Source: JAKVCB01 sp963578605 (GTDB lineage: Bacteria; Planctomycetota; Planctomycetia; Pirellulales; Lacipirellulaceae). From it: a DNA stretch of 62,484 nucleotides. Shown one piece after another: positions 9,227 through 17,975 of this stretch (its first letter is position 1; every line of letters begins with the position of its first letter). The position numbers were made by a program, and so were the translations under genes. Under the pieces are notes generated by a model. The model did no database searches. It was not told the origin of the DNA and saw only the letters and a program-made list of their open reading frames with translations. The stretch is from NCBI GenBank assembly GCA_963578605.1, contig CAUZEA010000024.1, positions 1-62,484 on the forward strand, read 5' to 3'.

Positions 9227-10108
9227 ATGCAAAACACCCATCAAATCAAGCAAGAGATTTGCGAGATTGGCGACCGCATTTACAAAAAGGGATTTGCGTC
9301 TGCCACCGATGGCAATATCACCTATCGGATCAGCGAGAATGAAGTTCTTTGCACGCCCACGATGCACTGCAAGGGCTTCCTGAAACCTGACGACATTTGT
9401 ACCATCGACATGCAAGGCCATCAAATCGCCGGTCGCAAGAAGCGGTCGAGTGAAGCTTTACTGCACTTGCAAATCATGAAGGCCCGACCCGACATCAAAA
9501 GTGTCGTTCATTGCCACCCACCCCACGCCACTGCTTTCGCGATTGCCGGGGAACCAATCCCTCAATGCGTACTTCCGGAGGTCGAAATTTTCCTTGGTGA
9601 TGTGCCGATTGCCCCCTACGAAACACCTGGCGGCCAGGGTCTGGCCAATGCGGTTCTGCCATTCGTCAAGCACGCCAACGTGATCATCCTGGCAAATCAT
9701 GGGACGGTCAGTTACGGAGAAACGGTCGAACGCGCATACTGGTGGACTGAAATCCTGGACGCCTACTGCCGCATTCTGATGTTGGCCAAAAGCCTGGGTG
9801 GAGTGAATTATTTAAATCAGCAGAAAAGCCGCGAACTTCTGGACCTGAAAGCCAAGTGGGGAGTCACCGACCCGCGTTCCACCAAGGAGTTCAATAATTG
9901 CGATATCTGCGCAAACGACATCTTTCGCGACAGCTGGAAAGATGCTGGTTTCGAACGCCGCGCCTTCCACGCCCCTCCCCCGATGCCCGGTAGTGGTGGG
10001 CCTGCGACTGCAGACACAAGCACGACCCAACGCGCAGATCGAGAGACGCTCGCGAAGGAAATTGCCCAACAAGTTGTGGCGGAAATTGAGCGGCGTTTAC
10101 CAGGCTGA
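9227..10108 (+). CDS. Class II aldolase/adducin family protein (FucA/AraD-like)
   Basis: Zinc-dependent class II aldolases cleave sugar phosphates such as fuculose 1-phosphate to DHAP and an aldehyde. The zinc ligands are visible as HCH at 95-97 (VVHCHPPHATAF) and the His of NHG at 157-159, with the catalytic-type Glu76 in RSSEALLH. The ATG at 9227 follows AGAAAGAA. The protein is 293 residues, about 70 longer than FucA; the extra C-terminus is a linker rich in Pro, Gly and Thr followed by a short amphipathic helix (ETLAKEIAQQVVAEIERRL). The substrate is uncertain. The regulator upstream is decayed. Confidence 0.85.
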   Translation: MQNTHQIKQEICEIGDRIYKKGFASATDGNITYRISENEVLCTPTMHCKGFLKPDDICTIDMQGHQIAGRKKRSSEALLHLQIMKARPDIKSVVHCHPPHATAFAIAGEPIPQCVLPEVEIFLGDVPIAPYETPGGQGLANAVLPFVKHANVIILANHGTVSYGETVERAYWWTEILDAYCRILMLAKSLGGVNYLNQQKSRELLDLKAKWGVTDPRSTKEFNNCDICANDIFRDSWKDAGFERRAFHAPPPMPGSGGPATADTSTTQRADRETLAKEIAQQVVAEIERRLPG

Positions 10109-10227
10109 CCGCTGTCTGAAGCCTTGATATATGAACAGACCGTCAACGGCCGGTCCGGAGCCTGGCGCGGTGGCCCCAAATTCTGTGCCGGCAGGCGGCT
10201 CCAACGTACCCCCACGTCGGCTCCGAA

Positions 10228-11331
10228 CTAGCCAAACATGGTTTTGAGTTCGCGCAGGTAGTCAAGCGCCTCTTCCAACTCCGGCGCCTCGACCCCAGGC
10301 TGCCTTCCCGCCCGATCACACTCGGCCAGCAGGATCAACTCGTCATAGGACTCGTTGCGCTGAAGCCTGCGCTTCGCCCGGGCACCCAAGCTGCCGTCAC
10401 AAACCTTGTGTGCCAACATGTGGTTCTCGATCAGCCAGGCGGTTCGCGGTGTGACAAAGCCGGCAATCGCCTCAAGCCCAGAGGCCACATGGTCCTTGGG
10501 GTCGATGGCTTTTCCGACGTCGTGCAGGAGGGCCGCGGTCAGAAATTCCTCGTCGTAGGCAAGCGCGTCACAACCGCGATCAAAAACCTGCAAGCTGTGG
10601 TAAAGCACATCGCCCTCAGGATGATAATGGCGATCCTGCTCTACATTTTCCAGTGGCAGCAGCAGCGATTCATAAAGTTGAAATCGGTCGACCCGCTCAC
10701 TTCCTTGGAGCACTGCTTCATCGATGTTCAAATCGGGATATTCCCGGCCCAGTAGCTGCTCCAGCTCAGCAATGCTGGCTCGTTCAATGCCTTTGCCGGT
10801 AATTGAACTTTTAAATACGTAGTGTGCTTTGTCCCTGGTATAAATCGTCAGTTCAACGGGAAATTCATCCGTCAGGTGCAAGTGGGTATAGAGCGTCTCT
10901 TCGCCCTGCTTGCGAACGTGCTTTCGCTCAAGCCTGTAAGTGATCCACTCGTTGTCCAGCAAATGCGTGACTGCTTCGGTGGTATCGGAGAAAATATGCA
11001 GGTCGATGTCAGAACCTTGCCGAATGTGCCCGGTCAGCACACTCCCGATGAGCCGGGGGCGAAATGGTGCCAACAGGCGCATCAGGCGCAGCGAAGTGAT
11101 GCGCATGGCCTCTAAATTGGTCGTCCGCCGGTCTCCTTCCAGCATCCGGGCATACGTCTGAATCTCGTCGCGTATCTCAACATTGCTCGGAAGATCCGAC
11201 GGCTTGACCCAACCGTAGCAAATCCGACGAGCGGCCTTCATTTTGGCCCGATAGTACTCCGACTCTTGACGGTCATACATGAGCCGGGCCGCTTCCCAGG
11301 CAATCTGTCGCCGCAACTTGGAATGAGCCAT
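10228..11331 (-). CDS. Nucleotidyltransferase-HD domain fusion protein
   Basis: Numbered from the ATG at 11331 (MAHSKLRRQIAWEAARLMYD), residues about 90-180 form a minimal nucleotidyltransferase fold: the GS motif at 96-97 and GSDIDLHIF with Asp108 and Asp110 as metal ligands. Residues about 240-330 form an HD domain (LYHSLQVFDRG, then ALLHDVGKAIDPKDH). The pairing resembles tRNA nucleotidyltransferases and GlnD, but the order, length (367 residues) and flanks fit neither. An in-frame TTG at 11367 adds 12 residues without a ribosome site. Possible roles are nucleotide addition or hydrolysis on RNA or protein; none is shown. Confidence 0.75.
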   Translation of the reverse strand: MAHSKLRRQIAWEAARLMYDRQESEYYRAKMKAARRICYGWVKPSDLPSNVEIRDEIQTYARMLEGDRRTTNLEAMRITSLRLMRLLAPFRPRLIGSVLTGHIRQGSDIDLHIFSDTTEAVTHLLDNEWITYRLERKHVRKQGEETLYTHLHLTDEFPVELTIYTRDKAHYVFKSSITGKGIERASIAELEQLLGREYPDLNIDEAVLQGSERVDRFQLYESLLLPLENVEQDRHYHPEGDVLYHSLQVFDRGCDALAYDEEFLTAALLHDVGKAIDPKDHVASGLEAIAGFVTPRTAWLIENHMLAHKVCDGSLGARAKRRLQRNESYDELILLAECDRAGRQPGVEAPELEEALDYLRELKTMFG

Positions 11332-11512
11332 CGAATTGCGCAGGAGGGAGCCATCGATTGGCGCCAACAGCCCCCATTGGGGCGGCGACAGGGCTTGGCG
11401 CGTGAGAAATACCGTTTTTGCTGCCGCCGGCTCCTATTTTACACCGCAGACGATCGCCCATACACCCGAACGATTCACACCGTCGGTTGAAACGCCGCCG
11501 GGCTGTGGGATT

Positions 11513-12337
11513 TCACGGACGCAAATTCCAAATGGGCCAGTGTCGCCCGGCCGACTCGATCATCTCAGAAATCGAGATCCCGTAGATCTCGCTTAGTTTT
11601 TCGGCTGTGACCACGTCAGTTGTGGCCCCCATGGTCACGATCTGCCCGCAACTCATGACCATGGTGTGCGTGAATGTCGGCATGATCTCCTCGACATGGT
11701 GCGTCACCAAGACGATCGTCAATTGACAATCGTCCTCTGCCACGGCTTGAATTGTCGCCAGCATCCGCTCCCGGGCTCCCGGGTCCATTCCCGCACATGG
11801 TTCGTCGAGAATCAACAAGACCGGTTCGGCCATCCGGGCTCGGGCAATCAAGACCTTCTGCTTTTCACCTTGCGAAAGCACTCCAAATGGCCGGTCGGCC
11901 AGATCCTGGCAGCCAAGTTGTGCGAGCTGATAGTCGGCCTGCGCGCGGTCGTCTGCAGTCGGTCGCAACCACTCGAGATTCTTCAAGCCAATTTGCGCGA
12001 ATCGCCCAGAAACCACCGTATCTCGTGCGAACTCACAGTTCGGTATCTGGGCCACCAATTCAGCAGAAATCCAACCAATACTGCGACGTAAAGTTCCCAA
12101 ATCGATGAGTTGCTTGCCGAGCCGGCGGACCACTCCGGCAGTCGGCCACAAATAACCAGTGGCAATTCGTAGCAAGGTGGTCTTCCCCGAGCCGTTGGGC
12201 CCCAACACGGCCCACCGCTGTCCCGCCTCGAGCCGCCAGTTGAGTCCCGCGACGATGGGCTGCCCGTCGATATGAAACGTTACGTCATCCAGTTCGATAA
12301 GCGGCGATGAAGTAGTCAAGGTAGCGAGTCGATCCAA
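11513..12337 (-). CDS. ABC transporter ATP-binding protein (stand-alone)
   Basis: All ABC ATPase motifs are present: Walker A GPNGSGKTT (46-54), signature LSQGEKQK, Walker B VLLILDEPCAGMDP and the switch LVTHHVEE. The sequence resembles the YlmA/ModF-type cytoplasmic ATPases. No permease or binding-protein gene is adjacent, so the partner is unknown. The longest frame begins with a TTG at 12337, since no ATG lies near the first conserved residues (LIELDDVTF). Confidence 0.88.
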   Translation of the reverse strand: MDRLATLTTSSPLIELDDVTFHIDGQPIVAGLNWRLEAGQRWAVLGPNGSGKTTLLRIATGYLWPTAGVVRRLGKQLIDLGTLRRSIGWISAELVAQIPNCEFARDTVVSGRFAQIGLKNLEWLRPTADDRAQADYQLAQLGCQDLADRPFGVLSQGEKQKVLIARARMAEPVLLILDEPCAGMDPGARERMLATIQAVAEDDCQLTIVLVTHHVEEIMPTFTHTMVMSCGQIVTMGATTDVVTAEKLSEIYGISISEMIESAGRHWPIWNLRP

Positions 12338-12537
12338 AACAAAGGGGTGGATCTTTCATGCACCACGGCGTCGGTCGATATCAGTTGCCCACAGAAACCT
12401 GGCAGCGGAGCTGACCGACATTCCAGGCAGTGACATTATCTCGAAAAGCGAATCCGATTTCTAGCGGAAGATTCCCATGATTAAACGGGAAAGCAAAGCA
12501 CCCGTAGAGAGCGACCCGCGGGGATCGAACAGCCGAG

Positions 12538-12951
12538 CTATCGAACCGCAGAGCGATCAAAATATGCCCGCAGACGGTGAATGAAAAACAAGAGTCCGCC
12601 CAAACCTCCCATCAGTGCCATCGACGACGGCTCAGGGATTGGATGGAACTGGCTCTCGGAGTCCTCTGGCTGGATCAGCAGGTCAGCCGGGACTTGGGGC
12701 ATTGGGGCTTGGGCGATCGAATCGTCGATGTTACTGACAAACAAAGGGATGTCGCCAACCATTGCATGGTGCTCTTCGGAAATCTCGTACACCACCAGAT
12801 TACGATCGAGTTCCTCGGCGATCTGTTCGCTTATGACAGTCGGCGCGGCCCAAGAAGGTGCAGCCAGAAAACAACAGGCGGCACAGACCACGCATGCTGC
12901 CAGGAAACTTCCTGCTCCGGAGCAGAACTTAATTTGGTTTCGTCTGAACAT
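12538..12951 (-). CDS. Short PEP-CTERM sorting-domain protein
   Basis: From ATG 12951 the product starts MFRRNQIKFCSGAGSF and has a hydrophobic signal segment ending at APSWAA. It finishes with the exosortase sorting signal IPEPSSMALMGGLGG, a short transmembrane stretch and basic residues (HRLRAYFDR). The mature part is only about 70 residues and acidic. PEP-CTERM proteins are exported and processed by an exosortase (inferred from the family). The frame is open further upstream across a 15-bp repeat, but that part lacks a signal peptide. Confidence 0.72.
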   Translation of the reverse strand: MFRRNQIKFCSGAGSFLAACVVCAACCFLAAPSWAAPTVISEQIAEELDRNLVVYEISEEHHAMVGDIPLFVSNIDDSIAQAPMPQVPADLLIQPEDSESQFHPIPEPSSMALMGGLGGLLFFIHRLRAYFDRSAVR

Positions 12952-12970
12952 GGGCCAATTCCTCGTCGAA

Positions 12971-13011
12971 ACAGCGTCCACCAAAACAGCGTCCACCAAA
13001 ACAGCGTCCAC
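12971..13011. repeat. 15-bp tandem repeat upstream of a PEP-CTERM gene
   Basis: The unit acagcgtccaccaaa occurs twice followed by ten further bases of a third copy. It sits 20 bp upstream of the start of the minus-strand PEP-CTERM gene, in its probable leader or promoter. Confidence 0.85.
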
Positions 13012-13816
13012 TGCTAAAAACCCTAACAACCGCCTCTTAACCTTTACTTTATCTACAAAGAATGAGATCGTCAAGAAAAAAAATGAAAGCCGCCAAAAAC
13101 ATACCTGGTACATGGAAATTTTCCTTTCAAACCTGAGTGATCCATTTGACTCGATCATAACGAGAATAAGACTTAGCCTCGGTTCGTGTCTCGCTGACCC
13201 CCGACGAGTTCCTTTCCCCCGGCTGGACTACTTTTTGCCCACTTTTTCAGGGAAACCACGGGGACATCGCCCTCTGGCCTTCCTGGCCCGGTGTTGGTCT
13301 ATAGATTCCGTAACACCACCAGACGGCACCCTGGTAACAAACAGTCCATCCCTCTTTCAGGGGCCCGCCATCGAGTGACACTATGGTTATCAGGATTGGC
13401 TCCCCCAGTCCGACATCCGTCACCAATTTCTTCGTGACCCAGGTCCCACCAGAAAAGTGCCCTCGCCTGAACCTATCAGACCGTGGGTGGCATTTCGGGT
13501 TGTTTCCCTTGGTGACCCACGATTGGCCCTGCTTGCAAAGGGCCCTGGTCAAACATCGTGTTGGTGGTAGGATCTGTCGCGACACCAATGACTGTGTAAG
13601 CTACGCGGCAAGTCACCTCTTGAACCGTCAGCCAGGTATCTGCTGGGCACCACCGGCCCGTCTACAACCGGTGAGCTTTTCGCGGTTTGGCGCTTACAGA
13701 CTGGCACCGCGAGAAAAGACACAAAGAAAGAATGGTTCAGCAAAGCATGGAAAAAACCAACCCCACAAATCGGTCATCGCCTTGGGAGTTCGGCGTATAA
13801 ACAGAGTTCAGCGCAT

Positions 13817-13861
13817 AAAAAAGCCCGACGCCATGCTGGGAGGTGAGCAACGGCGCCGGGC
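13817..13861 (-). terminator. Rho-independent terminator-like hairpin, minus strand
   Basis: On the minus strand the arms GCCCGGCGCC and GGCGTCGGGC form a 10-bp stem, with one G-U pair, around a 19-nt loop, and are followed at once by six T residues. The wobble pair and the T run both fit the minus strand and not the plus strand. No convincing minus-strand gene lies upstream of it, so the transcript it ends is unknown. Confidence 0.6.
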
Positions 13862-13964
13862 GAGTGACCGGCCTGCCCAGCAGTTTACTGCTGTCATTCA
13901 TACGTGCCAACAGGCGAAGCGGCGCTTCAGCCGAATTTTTGAAATTAACCTGCCACGGCACTTA

Positions 13965-14006
13965 CAATCTGTTTGTCTGACAAAACAATCTGCTTGTCTG
14001 ACAAAG
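13965..14006. repeat. 21-bp tandem duplication
   Basis: Two adjacent 21-bp copies (first copy begins caatctgtttgtctgacaaa) differ at two positions. The unit itself contains the short palindrome ttgtctgacaa. No gene is nearby; the role is unknown. Confidence 0.8.
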
Positions 14007-14776
14007 TGGTATTTGTGGTTTGAAGTTCGCTTCTTGATGTCGATTTGATGCGATTGCCTGGGTTTCCCAACTCAGCACTGTACGTTTTACTTCATATCCA
14101 CTTACTAAAACCTATGTCCACACAAGTTGAATTAACTGTAAAATGACTGCGAGTTCTTAACAACCAACACAAATAACCAACAGGCTGGCCGACACCCATT
14201 CACTGAATGCAATTTTATCGTGACAAACATTTCAAAATATTTTCTGGTACTGGTAAACCGTTCCCTGTCCCAATTCACTGCTGAACGACTTATCTGCTTT
14301 TGGTTGAACGCTGTTTGAAGCAGTTGGTTGCCTACCGGACGACTCAGGGGCGAACACTTGGCGCCACCGAACTTTTTCTGCCACGACTCACACAGTGCGA
14401 TTCGGTTTTGGCCAGTCGTGCGGGGGAAATCCGCAACGGTTCGTATCAGGCCCACACTGCGCCACAGGCGGTCACCTATCAACTGGTGCACTGCCGTCGT
14501 GGATGAGGTGGGTTGGGGCCAATTCGGATGGATCATCCAGGCAACTGCACCTCGGCGTACCAGGCGGTAGACAACCCGTTGGAAGTAGCGAAAATAAACA
14601 GCTGGAGATTCCTGTTGGCTCCGAGTGTGTCGACATGTTGGTTCGGTGATTCCAAGCAGCAAAAGTCGCGTCGCATATGGTCGCCCACGGTTGGCAGTCT
14701 GGGGTGTCCCAACACGCCCCCCCCCAAAAACTTCCCTCCTTAACAAACTCGTCGTTCAAAAGGACTTGCCTTTTTC

Positions 14777-15568
14777 ATGTCTGACTCCATTTATCCAGAT
14801 TTGTGCGGAACAACGGCGGTCGTAACCGGCGGAGCCAAGGGCATTGGTGAATCGTGTGTACGCGCTTTGGTTCACGAGGGCGTGCGGGTGGCCATCTTGG
14901 ATCTCGATGCCGAGGCCGGGGAAAAACTGGCAGGTTCACTCGGGGATGGCGCCCACGTCTATACCATCGACGTGAGCAATTCAGCCCAGGTATCGGAAGC
15001 ATTTGCCCAGGTCGCTGGCGACCTGGGTCCCCCTACCCTCCTGGTGAATAACGCGGGAATTTGTGTTTATGGAACGGTCACCGAAACCAGCGAACAAGAG
15101 TGGGATCGTGTTATCGGAGTGAATCTCAAATCGCAATTCCTGTGTGCCAAAGAGGTAGTTCCCCACATGGAGGCCACAGGACATGGAGCAATCGTCAACG
15201 TGGCGAGTGTGCAAAGCTTCATGAGCCAGGCTCGCGTTGCCGCCTATTCGGCCAGTAAGACGGGCATCTTGGGACTTACACGTGCGATCGCTGTAGACCA
15301 CGCTCCAAAAATTCGCTGCAACGCTGTTTGCCCAGGTACCGTCGATACTCCCATGCTGGCCGATGCCATTAAAGAATCTCCTGACCCACAGGCCGTCCTG
15401 CAGGAATGCCACGATATGCACCTGACTGGTCGGATTGCCAAGCCTGAGGAAATCGCCAATCTGGTTCTCTTTTTGCTCAGCGACAAAGCAGCGTTTGTTA
15501 CCGGGCAAGCTTATCGCATTGATGGGGGACTCGGAGTGGAAATCGCCGGCAGTAAACGAGATGAATGA
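14777..15568 (+). CDS. Short-chain dehydrogenase/reductase (SDR)
   Basis: A classical SDR of 263 residues that oxidises or reduces a sugar- or alcohol-type substrate with NAD(P). The cofactor motif TGGAKGIG is at 17-24 and NNAG at 91-94. The catalytic Ser144 (NVASVQS), Tyr157 and Lys161 (YSASK) are present. Asp42 and Asp44 after beta-2 (ILDLDAE) suggest NAD preference (inference). It heads a set of redox and sugar-acid genes reaching to 20.8 kb, so a sugar or sugar-acid substrate is likely. The ATG at 14777 follows a weakly conserved leader. Confidence 0.88.
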   Translation: MSDSIYPDLCGTTAVVTGGAKGIGESCVRALVHEGVRVAILDLDAEAGEKLAGSLGDGAHVYTIDVSNSAQVSEAFAQVAGDLGPPTLLVNNAGICVYGTVTETSEQEWDRVIGVNLKSQFLCAKEVVPHMEATGHGAIVNVASVQSFMSQARVAAYSASKTGILGLTRAIAVDHAPKIRCNAVCPGTVDTPMLADAIKESPDPQAVLQECHDMHLTGRIAKPEEIANLVLFLLSDKAAFVTGQAYRIDGGLGVEIAGSKRDE

Positions 15569-15735
15569 AGACCTGCAGCGGCCCGAACCAAGGCGTTGGA
15601 AAATGGCACGCAACCTGTACTGCATACCACGAGTCGCCCCAAATTTTCCCAATGCAACTTCCCAATGCAACTTCGATGACAAACTGCAAAACAGGACCAT
15701 TCAGGTCGATGACACTTTTCGCATGAGGATATCAC

Positions 15736-16776
15736 GTGATTGAGTTTGATCCGTGCGTTTTACATGATTTTGCCAGCCGCTTGCTCCAGGCGGCTGGGAC
15801 ACCCCTTGAATCAGCCAATCTGGTGACAGAAATGCTCATTGAAGGGGACCGTTCCGGCCATGCATCGCATGGTTTGATACGTCTGCCTCTGTACATCAAA
15901 GCGATTGCCACGGGACAGCTCAATCCGGAAGCACAACCGACCGTTGTTCAGCGCACACCGGTCACCGCGTTGATCGATGGCGGCCGTGGCTTTGGCCAGA
16001 TCACGACCAGTTTTGCGGTCGATTGCGGGCTGGAAATCGTAGCGGAACACGGACTGGCAGCCGTTGCCACCAAACGTGTTTTTCATTTTGGCCGCTTGGG
16101 CGACTACCCGGAGCGGGCAGCCCGAGAGGGATGGATCGCGCTGGCTTGGGCCAATGGGCTCAGAACTCCACCGACCGTTGCCCCTTTCGGAGGGGCGAAA
16201 GCAGCCCACGGGACAAATCCGTTCGCAGCCGCCATACCACGTTCGGCCGGGCAAGATCCCATCGTCGTGGACTTTGCCACGTCCCGCCTTGCTGAGGGGA
16301 AAATACAGTTGCGACGCAACCGAGGCGACACCGTTCCCGCAGGAGTCCTCCTGGATAACCAGGGAAAGGCTACCACCGATCCGAACGCGCTGTACGAGGG
16401 TGGGGCCCTCCTCACTGCCGGCGAACACAAAGGCTACGGACTCAGCGTTGTTTGCGACTTGCTGGCCGGCCTGTTGACCGGAACGGGATCACCCTGCATG
16501 CCGGGCTCCATCGGTGGCAACCCGATCATGTTGATCTTACTGGACCCAGCCTGCTTTCGACTGCCGGACGAGTTTCTGCATGACGTCGACCGTTTCTGCG
16601 AAATCGTCAAATCCACTCCCCCGGCAGAAGGTCATGCCAAAGTCCTCATGCCCGGAGATCCCGAACACGCACAACGGCGCAAGAACGCAAAAACCATTCC
16701 ACTCGATGAGTCGACCTGGCAGCTGCTGGTCGAGGAAGCGACTTCGCAGTCGGTTCGGTTACCGGAACCAAAATAG
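15736..16776 (+). CDS. Malate/L-lactate dehydrogenase family oxidoreductase (Ldh2 type)
   Basis: The 346-residue protein shows the signature of the type-2 malate/lactate dehydrogenase family: GDRSGHASHGLIRLPLY at about 36-52, GRGFGQ, and later APFGGAKAAHGTNP and the metal/NAD region VVDFATS. Members reduce 2-oxo acids such as 2,3-diketo-L-gulonate, ureidoglycolate or sulfolactate with NAD(P)H. It starts with GTG at 15736, with GAGG nine bases upstream. It reads the same way as the SDR and lies 167 bp behind it. Confidence 0.86.
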   Translation: MIEFDPCVLHDFASRLLQAAGTPLESANLVTEMLIEGDRSGHASHGLIRLPLYIKAIATGQLNPEAQPTVVQRTPVTALIDGGRGFGQITTSFAVDCGLEIVAEHGLAAVATKRVFHFGRLGDYPERAAREGWIALAWANGLRTPPTVAPFGGAKAAHGTNPFAAAIPRSAGQDPIVVDFATSRLAEGKIQLRRNRGDTVPAGVLLDNQGKATTDPNALYEGGALLTAGEHKGYGLSVVCDLLAGLLTGTGSPCMPGSIGGNPIMLILLDPACFRLPDEFLHDVDRFCEIVKSTPPAEGHAKVLMPGDPEHAQRRKNAKTIPLDESTWQLLVEEATSQSVRLPEPK

Positions 16777-16871
16777 TGCAAAGTGTAAACCATTTGCAGA
16801 AACGCGTGCTGCTCAATGGGCTGGCCCGACACGCAGGGCCTCGGGGCTCCGCAACCACCCCCGCCCGGGCT

Positions 16872-17855
16872 CTACTCCAAGGCTTGCGGGTTGAGAATGT
16901 AGCTCGACTTGCGTCCAGCTAAACCATCCAACGCGTTAACCACCGCTTGCCTGAACACGGCGTCACACGTTTCCAAAGCGCGATTCCCCAGGTGGGGCGT
17001 GAAGATCACGTGAGGCGAATCGAACAACCTGGAATCACCCTCCAAAGGGGGATCGTCCAGGCCAGCCCCTCGAATTTGCCCGCGCTCGATCGCATCGGCT
17101 ACGGCGTCTTCCTGGATGAGATCTTGTCGGGCCGTGTTAATGATGACCGCCGTGGATTTCATCAGACCCAATTCCCGCTGTCCAATCATGCCGGTGGTCT
17201 CGGGGCTGATCCGCACGTGGAGCGAAACAAAATCACTTTCCGCGAGCAATTCATCGAGGGTTAACAGTTTCACGCCGTACTGCCGCACGAACTGTTTGTC
17301 CGGAAACGGTTCGGTGGCGAGTAGCCGCATTTGAAACCCGGCTGCTCGGCAAGCCACCGCACGACCAATATTGCCGAGCCCGACAATACCAAGCGTTTTT
17401 TTCCACAGCATGGTCCCCATGCCGCGTGTTTTGCGTCCCTGTATCATTTCGGCATGATGGTACGGAATCGTTCGGGCCACCCCCAGCATCAAGGCGAATG
17501 CCATATCGGCGACTGCTTCGGACATTTCTTGCACAGGGGCATTCATAACCACCTTTTTCAAGCGAGTCGCGGCATCCAAATCAACCGTATCGAAGCCGCT
17601 TGAGGCCAGCGAATAGACTTTCAAGTCGGGAGCGTTCTTGAGGATGTCAGCCGTTACGACAGTCGACACGGGACCAATCACGGCATCGGCACCCTTGATT
17701 GCATCCAGAAAATCGTCGGGGTGCAGTTCACGGTGAGCCGGATCGGCAACAATCTCGGCCGGTTGTTGGGCAAGCCACTCTCGGTGCGCATCAACGACAT
17801 CAAGACACGTTCCGTTAAGCACAACAATTTTTGGCAAGTCAGATTCTAGAGCCAT
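16872..17855 (-). CDS. D-isomer-specific 2-hydroxyacid dehydrogenase
   Basis: NAD-dependent dehydrogenase of the formate/glycerate type. The Rossmann motif GLGNIG lies at the centre (LGIVGLGNIGRAV). The catalytic Arg is in SLHVRISPETTGMI and the His in FTPHLGNRA. The Glu region reads GAGLDDPPLEG instead of the common ALDVFEKEP, so the Glu may be displaced. It faces the Ldh2 gene convergently and is followed upstream by the symporter and dehydratase genes on the same strand. The likely role is reduction or oxidation of a 2-keto acid made by this cluster. Confidence 0.86.
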   Translation of the reverse strand: MALESDLPKIVVLNGTCLDVVDAHREWLAQQPAEIVADPAHRELHPDDFLDAIKGADAVIGPVSTVVTADILKNAPDLKVYSLASSGFDTVDLDAATRLKKVVMNAPVQEMSEAVADMAFALMLGVARTIPYHHAEMIQGRKTRGMGTMLWKKTLGIVGLGNIGRAVACRAAGFQMRLLATEPFPDKQFVRQYGVKLLTLDELLAESDFVSLHVRISPETTGMIGQRELGLMKSTAVIINTARQDLIQEDAVADAIERGQIRGAGLDDPPLEGDSRLFDSPHVIFTPHLGNRALETCDAVFRQAVVNALDGLAGRKSSYILNPQALE

Positions 17856-17975
17856 ACCGCTTCAACCCTGGGCCACCTTCTCTTGGTTAATGGTACAGTG
17901 GTCACCAAGGAGCCCATCGACCAGTGCTGGGACTCAAAAACAATGGCATCATCAAAGCCCCGTGCGAAAATCGAC

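Larger units (their letters stand above)
12952..14776. other. 1.8-kb gene-poor region
   Basis: Several open frames cross this stretch on both strands (113-221 codons), but none has recognisable similarity, a good ribosome site or a plausible composition. It contains the 15-bp repeat above, a minus-strand terminator-like hairpin (13817-13861), a second perfect hairpin (cagcagtttactgctg, about 13878-13893) and a 21-bp tandem duplication (13965-14006). It may hold a small RNA or decayed genes. Confidence 0.45.

Noticed and set aside
13247..13588. 113-codon minus-strand frame with segment VSLDGGPLKEGW
   Set aside because: Adjacent frames show protein-like pieces too (for example YTVIGVATDPTTNTM), hinting at a decayed gene, but nothing could be recognised well enough to call.
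13383..14048. 221-codon plus-strand open frame
   Set aside because: No similarity, odd composition, no ribosome site, and it runs across a terminator-like hairpin and a tandem duplication.
14132..14746. 204-codon minus-strand open frame
   Set aside because: Composition rich in Arg, Ser and Trp without domains; it may only be a chance frame, though the terminator downstream keeps the question open.
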